From Spirochaetales bacterium (GTDB lineage: Bacteria; Spirochaetota; Spirochaetia; Treponematales; UBA12059), in NCBI GenBank assembly GCA_016928955.1, contig JAFGJV010000022.1, forward strand, positions 1-46,266: DNA of 46,266 nucleotides. Direction: 5' to 3'. The translations under genes and the position numbers were made by a program. Below are positions 39,581 through 46,266 of the stretch, one piece after another (the first letter of the stretch is position 1; the number at the start of each line of letters is the position of its first letter). The notes under the pieces are model-generated. The model did not search any database and had not been told where the DNA came from. It saw only the letters and a list, made by a program, of their open reading frames with translations.

Positions 39581-42500
39581 ACGCGTTCGAGCGGGAGCTA
39601 TTCAGGGAAAACGAGCGGTATGCCGGAGCGCGGGAATTTTTCCGCCCCATGCTTGAAGCAGGCGCGGGCGGGCCGTGGTCCACCGTTTCCGAGACGCGGG
39701 TGACCAGGACGGACGCGCTGTCCGACGAAGCGGCGGGCCTGGCCCTGCGCGTCGCCCGGGGAGACGACGTGTCCCTCCTGGCCTTGTTCGCGCAATCGCT
39801 GGGCCTGATCCTGGGCCGCTGCTTCATGGTGGACGGCCTGACAGCCTGGCTGGATCTTGAGGAGCGGAGCGGCGGCCGCCCCTCCCTGCCGCTGCGCTTT
39901 CCCGTACGCTCGGGCGGCTTTGCCAAAAACCTGGTGGAAGCGCGCGGCCTGATCGTCAGGGCAGGCGCTTTTGGGGATTTTGACGCGGCTGCCTTGCTTG
40001 ACGGAGCGGCATCCTTCCGCGCGCTCGAGTTGTGCGTGGGGAAGGCGCGACAGGCCCCAGACCGGGCCCCGGCCGACGTGTCGGCCGCCCTGCTACGGAC
40101 AGACAAGGGCCTTGCGCTGGAGTTGTCGTATAAGCCGTCCTGCCTGCCGGACGCCCTGGCAACGGCCATGGCGGGCTACCTGTCCAAGCTGTGGGCAAAC
40201 GCGTTGGCCGATCCGCAAGCGTCGCCGGAGGAACCGGATTTTATTCCTGCCGCCGAAACCGAGCGCATCCTGGACCAGTGGTCGCGTAGGGGGCGGACGG
40301 ACGACTGGTCGTATCCGGAAAAAAACCTGGCCACCCTGTTCGAGGAAACGGCGCGCGCCCACGCGGACAGGGTGGCTATCAAGGCCGACGGCCGCTCCCT
40401 AACCTACGCCGAGCTTGAACGGGCCAGCGCCGTCCTGGCCACCCGGATCATCAAGGTGGCTGGAGGCCCGGGCAAGCGCATAGGCCTGTTGGCCGACCGC
40501 TCGGCCGGAGCCGTGGTCGCCCTGCTCGGCGCGATCCGGGCGGGTTGCGCCTACGTGCCGCTGGATCCCGACCACCCGGCGGAACGGACGGTCTTCATGG
40601 CCAAGGACGCGTCCCTGTCGGCCATACTGCATCCGGGTTCCCTGGCCGAAGCGGCCGGGAACATAGCGGCGGCGTCTGGCGTCCCTGCGCTGTTGGACTA
40701 TGACGGTCCCGAGCGGCACGAACGCGCTGAGCTGCCCGTTCCTTCGCTGGACGACGCGGCATACGTCATATACACGTCCGGAACCACGGGAGCGCCCAAG
40801 GGCTGCGAGCTCAGCCACCGGAACGTGGCGCGGCTCATGAAGGCTCGCGCTCTGCCTTTTTCCTTCACCGAGCGGGACGTGTGGTCCCTTTTCCATTCGT
40901 TCTGTTTTGATTTCTCCGTGTGGGAAATCTGGGGAGCCCTGCTGTACGGCGGCACGCTGGCCGTGGCCGGGGATGCCGAGCGGGCCGACCCGTCGGTTTT
41001 CCGGTCTTTCCTGGAGGCGGAGGGCGTGACCGTGCTCAGCCAGACTCCCACGGCTTTCTACCGCCTGGCCGAGGCGTGCCGCGACAAGCCGCTTCCCTCC
41101 GTGCGCGAGGTGGTGTTCGGCGGCGAGGCGCTCAAGTCCCGTCTGCTGGCTGCCTGGTCGGCCTCCCACCCCGGGGCGCGCCTGGTCAACATGTACGGCA
41201 TCACCGAAACCACGGTCCATGTCACCTGGAAGGTCCTTGGGCCCGACGACCTGGCCCGCGGTTCGCGTTCCGTGGGCACGGCCCTGCCCACGCTCAGGGT
41301 ATTTCTCCTGGATGCCGCCGGCAGGGTTCAGCCAGCGGGGGCCGTTGGCGAGATATGCGTGGAGGGGCTAGGTTTGGCAACGGGCTATATCAACCAGCCT
41401 GAGCTGACGGCAACCCGCTTTGCCCCCAATCCCCACACCGGCGAGCGCCTGTACCGCTCGGGCGACCTGGGCCGCTGGACGGTGGACGGTGAGATCGAGT
41501 ATCTGGGACGCCGCGATTCCCAGGTGAAAATCCGGGGGCACCGGATAGAGCGCGGCGAGGTAGAGTCAGCGGCGGCCAGGCACGACGCCGTGAGTTCGGC
41601 GGCATGCGCCGCGCGGACTGACAAGGACGGCGACAGCTATCTGGCTCTGTGGTACGCAGCGTCGCGGCCCGTGTCCTTTTCGGAAATGCGCGCGCACCTG
41701 GCCGAGCTCCTGCCCGCGTACATGGTGCCCTCGGCCATGGTCCAGGTAGACGCCCTGCCCTGCACGGCCAACGGCAAGGTGGACCTTTCAGCCCTGCCCG
41801 ACCCCGAGCGGCGTTCTGGTAGCCACGGCAGGAAGCCCGACGGCGAGCTGGAGGAAGCCATGGCGCGCGCCTGGGGAGAGGTGCTTGGCGTCGAGTCGCC
41901 CGGTATGGACGACAACTTCTTCGAGTGCGGCGGCGACTCCATCAAGGCCATGCAGATAGCCGCCCGCCTGAACGACCACGGCCTGTCCCTGGACGTAAAG
42001 GAGCTGTTCCGGCATCCAACGCTGGACGAGCTCAAACCTTACGTCAGGCCCCTGTCTAGGATACCTCCGCAGGAAGCGGCGTCCGGGCCTTGTCCGTTGT
42101 CGCCCATTCAGGAGCGCTTTTTCAGCCTGGGCGAGGCGGGCATGGATGTAGACAACCAGGCCATGGTCCTCCGCGCGCCCGGCGGCTTTGACCGTGAGGC
42201 CTTGGCATCAGCCCTGAACGCCGTTTTTGAGCGTCATGACGCCTTCCGTCTCCGTTTCACAAAGGGCGACGGCGGCGTATGGTCTTCCGCCTATGCCGAC
42301 GCCCGGGCGCCGGCCATCCAGGAATTCCCCAAGGCTGATGACGCCGGGCAGGCTCTGCTGGACGCCGGCCGGGAGCTGAACCGGCCCTTTGACCTGGGGT
42401 CGGGACCCTTGCTCAGGTTCGGGCTTGTGCCCGCGGAGGACGGCGACTACCTGGCCATCGTTGCCCACCACCTGGTCATGGACGGCGTGTCCTGGCGCAT

Positions 42501-43452
42501 CGTGCTTGAGGACCTGGGCGTGGCCTACGCCCAGGCCGTCAAGGGCACGGCAGCATCCTTCCCGCTCCGGAGCGACAGCTACGCCGCCTGGGCGGGATGG
42601 CTGAGAGGGCCAGGCGCAGAGCAGGCCGGGGACACCGCGGACGCATGGCTGGCCATCGGGCAGGACCGGGATCCGTGGCCGGCTGCGGATGGTGCCGCCG
42701 GCTCGCGCTCGGACGCCCGCCTGAAGGCCTTCTCCCTGGACCCTGCACGGACCGAGGAGCTTCTGACCCGCGCATGGAAAGCCTATTACGCGGAGCCGCG
42801 GGACCTGATCCTGGCGGCCCTGGAACTGTCCCTGCCCCCTGAGGCCGGTGAGGGTTCGCTGGTCATAGACATGGAGGGGCACGGCCGCGACGTTCCCTCC
42901 GACCAGCTGGACGTGTCGCGCACGGTCGGCTGGTTCACGTCCATCTATCCGGTGCGCCTGCCGCGCTCCGGCGGCCAGCCAGGGGTGGCGGTCCGAGAGG
43001 CCAAAGAAGCACAGAGGGGCCTGCCTCCGCATCAAAGCTGGGGCGTGCTCAAATATATACTGGGCCATCCGGCCGCCCAAAAGCGCAGGTCCGGCATACT
43101 CTTCAATTTCCACGGGGAGGTGGACGGTTCCGGGCGTTCGGGGGATTTTGAGGTTGCCGACCTGCCCCTGGGGGCCCTCCAGTCGCCGGAACGCCCGCTG
43201 GACTATCCCCTGGAACTCAACCTGATCGTGCGCTCGGGACGCCTGCACTGCGTGCTCAAGTACGATTCAACGCGCCTGGAACGGGCCGTGGTGGACAATA
43301 TGTCGGCCGCCTTCCGCAAAAACCTGGACGCCGTAATCGGGCACTGCCTGTCCCTGCCCGAGGCCGTGCACACGCCCAGCGATTTTGGCCTGTCAGGCGG
43401 CGTGGATAGCGACGACCTGGCCGTGCTTGCCAAGGTGGCGGCGGACCTGTGA
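39577..43452 (+). CDS. NRPS: half C domain, A (Thr-like), PCP, epimerase
   Basis: A 1291-residue non-ribosomal peptide synthetase. Residues 1-225 resemble only the C-terminal lobe of a condensation domain and have no HHxxxDG motif. The A domain (about 245-740) has YVIYTSGTTGAPKG and YRSGDLGRW. Its ten specificity residues read D-F-W-S-V-G-M-V-H-K, very close to the threonine code DFWNIGMVHK. PCP Ser788 lies in GGDSIKAM, the form usual before epimerases. The E domain (about 841-1260) has SPIQERFF, HHLVMDGVSW (His964), EGHGRD, RTVGWFTSIYP and FNFHGE. It should therefore load Thr, accept the chain from the C2 domain of the preceding protein, and deliver D-Thr or D-allo-Thr. It overlaps the upstream gene by four bases. 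Confidence 0.95.
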   Translation: MNAFERELFRENERYAGAREFFRPMLEAGAGGPWSTVSETRVTRTDALSDEAAGLALRVARGDDVSLLALFAQSLGLILGRCFMVDGLTAWLDLEERSGGRPSLPLRFPVRSGGFAKNLVEARGLIVRAGAFGDFDAAALLDGAASFRALELCVGKARQAPDRAPADVSAALLRTDKGLALELSYKPSCLPDALATAMAGYLSKLWANALADPQASPEEPDFIPAAETERILDQWSRRGRTDDWSYPEKNLATLFEETARAHADRVAIKADGRSLTYAELERASAVLATRIIKVAGGPGKRIGLLADRSAGAVVALLGAIRAGCAYVPLDPDHPAERTVFMAKDASLSAILHPGSLAEAAGNIAAASGVPALLDYDGPERHERAELPVPSLDDAAYVIYTSGTTGAPKGCELSHRNVARLMKARALPFSFTERDVWSLFHSFCFDFSVWEIWGALLYGGTLAVAGDAERADPSVFRSFLEAEGVTVLSQTPTAFYRLAEACRDKPLPSVREVVFGGEALKSRLLAAWSASHPGARLVNMYGITETTVHVTWKVLGPDDLARGSRSVGTALPTLRVFLLDAAGRVQPAGAVGEICVEGLGLATGYINQPELTATRFAPNPHTGERLYRSGDLGRWTVDGEIEYLGRRDSQVKIRGHRIERGEVESAAARHDAVSSAACAARTDKDGDSYLALWYAASRPVSFSEMRAHLAELLPAYMVPSAMVQVDALPCTANGKVDLSALPDPERRSGSHGRKPDGELEEAMARAWGEVLGVESPGMDDNFFECGGDSIKAMQIAARLNDHGLSLDVKELFRHPTLDELKPYVRPLSRIPPQEAASGPCPLSPIQERFFSLGEAGMDVDNQAMVLRAPGGFDREALASALNAVFERHDAFRLRFTKGDGGVWSSAYADARAPAIQEFPKADDAGQALLDAGRELNRPFDLGSGPLLRFGLVPAEDGDYLAIVAHHLVMDGVSWRIVLEDLGVAYAQAVKGTAASFPLRSDSYAAWAGWLRGPGAEQAGDTADAWLAIGQDRDPWPAADGAAGSRSDARLKAFSLDPARTEELLTRAWKAYYAEPRDLILAALELSLPPEAGEGSLVIDMEGHGRDVPSDQLDVSRTVGWFTSIYPVRLPRSGGQPGVAVREAKEAQRGLPPHQSWGVLKYILGHPAAQKRRSGILFNFHGEVDGSGRSGDFEVADLPLGALQSPERPLDYPLELNLIVRSGRLHCVLKYDSTRLERAVVDNMSAAFRKNLDAVIGHCLSLPEAVHTPSDFGLSGGVDSDDLAVLAKVAADL

Positions 43453-43477
43453 TGGACCATACAAAGGACATTGCGCC

Positions 43478-46266
43478 ATGAAGGAATCCGCGGTTCTGGA
43501 CGCGTATCCGCTCAGTCCCCTGCAGGAGGGCATGCTCTTCCACTACCTGGCGGAAGGACGCGGCGACCTGTACGTGGAACAAAGCTGCCTGCAGGTGGAC
43601 GGCAACCTGGACGAGGACCTTCTGGCCCGGGCCATAGGCCAGACCTGCGCCCGCCATGACTGCCTGCATGCCATTTTCCCGCACGAGGGACTCAAGCGCC
43701 CCCTGCAGGTGCTCGTGAAGGCGCGACCGTTCTCCTTTGAGGCCAGGCGTGACATCAGCCGCATGAGCCAGGCCGAGCGCGGCGCCTTGCTGGCGGGCTA
43801 CCTGGAGAGCGACCGCGCCAGGGGCTTTGATCTTGCTTCAGGGCCTCTCCTGCGCGTGGCAACTTTCAGGGAAGGCCCTGGCCGCGTCACCCTGGTGTGG
43901 ACCTTCCATCACATCATCATGGACGGCTGGTCCCTGGGCGTGTTCCTTGGCGACCTGTTTTCCGTCTACGGTTCCCTGGCGTCCGGGAGCCCCCTGCCCA
44001 GGCCTCCGGCCTTCCGGTATCGCTCGTACATAGAGTGGCTTGCCGCGCGCGACCAGGCCGCGGACAAGGAGTTCTGGGCGGCGCGGCTCGGGGACCTGCC
44101 CGACGGCTCTTATTTGAAACCCTGGGGCGGAACCCCAGAACGCGCCGGCCGCCTGGGCAAGGCCGAGGCCGCTGTTGGCCAGGCGGACTATGACGCCCTG
44201 TGCGCCCTGGCCGCGTCATGGAACGTAACGCCGGGCCACCTGTGCCAGGCCGCATGGGCCCTGGTGCTCGGAAGGTATTCCGGCTTCCAGGACGTGTGCT
44301 TTGGCGTTGTCGTGGCAGGCAGGCCGGCAAGCCTCCCGGGCGCGGAAACGGCCGTTGGCTTGTTCATCAACACCGTGGCCCGCAGGCTGGCCTGGTCCGA
44401 CGCCGAGGGCATGCGCCATCTGGCCGAACGCGCCCGCGACTCCGCCGCCGAGGAGGCGGCGCACGAAAATTCGTCGTTATCCTCGGTTCAGGAAGCCGCC
44501 GGACGGTCGTCGCTCTTTGACACGCTGTTCATATACGAGAATTACCCTGGCGAGCGGCGCTACGGCGATTGCGTGGTGCGCCAGCTGGATAGCTACGAAC
44601 GCACCAACTATCCGGCCGCCCTGGTCCTGGTTCCCGGAAGCGGGCTCAAGCTGATCCTCAAGTATGACCAGGGCTTCTATGACCAGCGTTTTTCCCAGGC
44701 GGTGTTGGACGCCTACGCGTCGTTCCTGCGCAGGCTGGTAGCCGCTGGGGACGCTCCCGCGGATTCGTTCCGCCTGCCTGTTCCGGCCAGGCCGGATTCC
44801 GCCGGGGTTGGCGACGACGAATGGTCGGCCACGGTGCTGGATCCTATCCAGACGAGCGTGGATCGGGTTCCGGACGCCATTGCCGCGTCCGACCCGTCAG
44901 GCAGCCTGAGCTACAGGTCGTTGTGGGACGCGGCCGGACGCGCGGCCGCCAGGCTCCGCGTGGCTGGCGTAGGCCCGGGCAACGTGGTCGGCGTGTCGCT
45001 CGGGCACGGCACGGACGCCCTGGCCTGCGTGCTCGGCGTGCTCCGGTCCGGGGCCGCCTACCTGCCGCTCGATCCGGGCCTTCCGTCCGCCAGGGTCGGC
45101 TACATCCTCCGAGATTCGGGCGCGTCCTGCCTGGTTGCCAGCGGCGGCCTGGCCGCGGCCGACTGGGGCGTTTCCCTGTTGTCGCCAGAAGTCCTGCTTG
45201 CCCCCGGTGCCGCGCCGGAAGCGCCGGAGACAAGCCCGGGCGCGGACGATCCGGCCTACGTCATCTATACCTCCGGCTCCACGGGCGAGCCAAAGGGCGT
45301 GGAAATCAGCCACCGTAATCTGGCGTCGTATCTAGCATGCGCGGCCCGTGAGTACGCGGATGGCAGTCCGGTGTCCATGCCCTTCATCACGAGCATATCG
45401 TTCGACCTCACGGTCACGTCCATGTTCCTGCCCCTGGCCACGGGCGGGGCTGTCATAAGCCCGGACGGAAACGACGTGGGCGAGAAACTGGTCCGCGCGT
45501 TGGGGAATCCGGACATCAACGTCATCAAGCTCACGCCTGCCCATTTGCGTCTGCTGGCGGGCATGGCTCGCGCGACGCCCGCGCGCCGGCGGCTGTTCAT
45601 AGTAGGCGGCGAGGCCCTGTCCGTGGACGCCTGCCGCGGCCTGATTTCGGCCCTTGGCCCGGATACCGGCATTGTCAACGAGTACGGCCCAACAGAGGCC
45701 ACCGTGGGCTGCATAGTCCATCGCTTTGATCCTGAGCGCGACAAGGGCGCCTGGGTGCCCATCGGGCGGCCGCTGCCGAACGCGCTGGTCCGGGTGGTGG
45801 ACGACCAGGGTCGGATCCTGCCCCCGGGAGCTGTGGGCGAGCTCGAGCTGGGCGGCTCAGGTCTTGCGCGGGGCTACCGCGGAAAACCCGAACTGAGCGC
45901 GGAGCGCTTTGTTGAGCGCGACGGCCGGCGCTGGTACCGCTCCGGCGACTACGGGCGCCTGGGTCCGGACGGGCTGGTCGAGTACCTGGGCCGGCGCGAC
46001 GGGCAGGTGAAGATACGCGGCCACCGGGTGGAGCCGGCCGAGCTTGAGCGCGCGCTCGGGGAGTGTCCCGGGGTGGCCGAGGCGGCGGTCAGCGTGCGCC
46101 GGGACGCGGGCGGAGAACCCTACCTGAGCGCCTTTGTGTCGCCCGCCGGGCTGGACGCGGTGGCCGTGCTTGCCTGGCTCCGGGGTCGCCTGCCTGGGTA
46201 CCTGGTGCCGGCGCGCCTTACGGTGCTGGAGCGCCTGCCGGTGAACCGCAACGGCAAGGTGGACGT
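43478..46266 (+). CDS. NRPS: C (D-accepting type), A (Asn-like), partial
   Basis: The frame is open from the ATG at 43478 to the right edge (929 complete codons). The C domain (about residues 5-440) starts YPLSPLQEGMLFH, typical of domains that follow an epimerase (DCL type), and has His144/His145 in HHIIMDGW. The A domain (from about 455) has AYVIYTSGSTGEPKG, NEYGPTEATVG, WYRSGDYGRL and GQVKIRGHRVEPAELE. The ten specificity residues read D-L-T-K-I-G-E-V-G-K, one conservative change from the asparagine code DLTKLGEVGK. The window ends at the A10 motif (NGKVD), so the PCP and any later modules or thioesterase lie beyond. It is 25 bases downstream of the epimerase gene, with a weak AAAGGA site. 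Confidence 0.93.
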   Translation, partial: MKESAVLDAYPLSPLQEGMLFHYLAEGRGDLYVEQSCLQVDGNLDEDLLARAIGQTCARHDCLHAIFPHEGLKRPLQVLVKARPFSFEARRDISRMSQAERGALLAGYLESDRARGFDLASGPLLRVATFREGPGRVTLVWTFHHIIMDGWSLGVFLGDLFSVYGSLASGSPLPRPPAFRYRSYIEWLAARDQAADKEFWAARLGDLPDGSYLKPWGGTPERAGRLGKAEAAVGQADYDALCALAASWNVTPGHLCQAAWALVLGRYSGFQDVCFGVVVAGRPASLPGAETAVGLFINTVARRLAWSDAEGMRHLAERARDSAAEEAAHENSSLSSVQEAAGRSSLFDTLFIYENYPGERRYGDCVVRQLDSYERTNYPAALVLVPGSGLKLILKYDQGFYDQRFSQAVLDAYASFLRRLVAAGDAPADSFRLPVPARPDSAGVGDDEWSATVLDPIQTSVDRVPDAIAASDPSGSLSYRSLWDAAGRAAARLRVAGVGPGNVVGVSLGHGTDALACVLGVLRSGAAYLPLDPGLPSARVGYILRDSGASCLVASGGLAAADWGVSLLSPEVLLAPGAAPEAPETSPGADDPAYVIYTSGSTGEPKGVEISHRNLASYLACAAREYADGSPVSMPFITSISFDLTVTSMFLPLATGGAVISPDGNDVGEKLVRALGNPDINVIKLTPAHLRLLAGMARATPARRRLFIVGGEALSVDACRGLISALGPDTGIVNEYGPTEATVGCIVHRFDPERDKGAWVPIGRPLPNALVRVVDDQGRILPPGAVGELELGGSGLARGYRGKPELSAERFVERDGRRWYRSGDYGRLGPDGLVEYLGRRDGQVKIRGHRVEPAELERALGECPGVAEAAVSVRRDAGGEPYLSAFVSPAGLDAVAVLAWLRGRLPGYLVPARLTVLERLPVNRNGKVD

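Noticed and set aside
1-46266. CRISPR arrays, tRNA or rRNA genes, insertion sequences, phage genes
   Set aside because: Looked for direct-repeat arrays, conserved RNA blocks, transposase and integrase motifs; none was recognised by eye.

Overview
The window is GC-rich chromosomal DNA. It most likely comes from a free-living or host-associated spirochaete of the Treponema/Spirochaeta type. Supporting signs are a FlgG whose sequence and direct linkage to a FlgJ-N-like rod-binding protein match the spirochaete arrangement, a PnrA/TmpC-type BMP lipoprotein with a short lipobox, abundant chemotaxis and flagellar genes, and heavy use of the ATA isoleucine codon despite high GC. The taxonomy is an inference; no rRNA is present. 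No tRNA, rRNA, CRISPR array, insertion sequence or phage gene was recognised.

Layout. Positions 1-4918 hold a chemosensory operon: the end of one methyl-accepting chemotaxis protein (MCP), a complete MCP, cheW, a STAS-domain gene and cheA, closed by a terminator. Positions 5042-7013 hold an exbB-exbD-tonB-like energy-transduction operon. On the minus strand (7079-11331) lie two SPFH/flotillin-like genes, an NfeD-like partner with a very acidic linker, and an L/F-transferase-like gene. Positions 11435-15831 hold a BMP lipoprotein, two ABC permeases with no ATPase gene beside them, and a YcaQ-type DNA glycosylase. Next come a HisKA_2 kinase, a secernin-family protein on the minus strand, a CHASE4-GGDEF diguanylate cyclase, and a minus-strand kinase/nitroreductase pair. 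An ArsB/NhaD-type transporter at 22248-23522 sits behind a probable Mn2+ (yybP-ykoY) riboswitch with a visible terminator switch. A TipA-type MerR regulator, an RlmI-like methyltransferase, aminopeptidase P and flgG plus a rod-binding gene follow.

From 28895 to the right edge runs a modular hybrid PKS-NRPS assembly line. Protein 1 (3561 residues) is KS-AT-DH-ER(degenerate)-KR-ACP-C-A-PCP-C. Protein 2 (1291 residues) is a half C domain followed by A(Thr-like)-PCP-E. Protein 3 is a D-accepting-type C domain followed by A(Asn-like) and is cut by the window end. The predicted chain is a reduced or unsaturated acyl unit, an unassigned residue, D-Thr or D-allo-Thr, Asn, then unknown residues. A 580-base AT-richer region with three tandem hairpins and a consensus-like promoter separates it from flgG.

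There are two kinds of gene start here. Operon-internal genes have strong AGGAGG sites and 4-8 base overlaps. At least seven genes instead lack a ribosome binding site and have a -10 hexamer only 6-8 bases before the start codon, which implies leaderless mRNAs.
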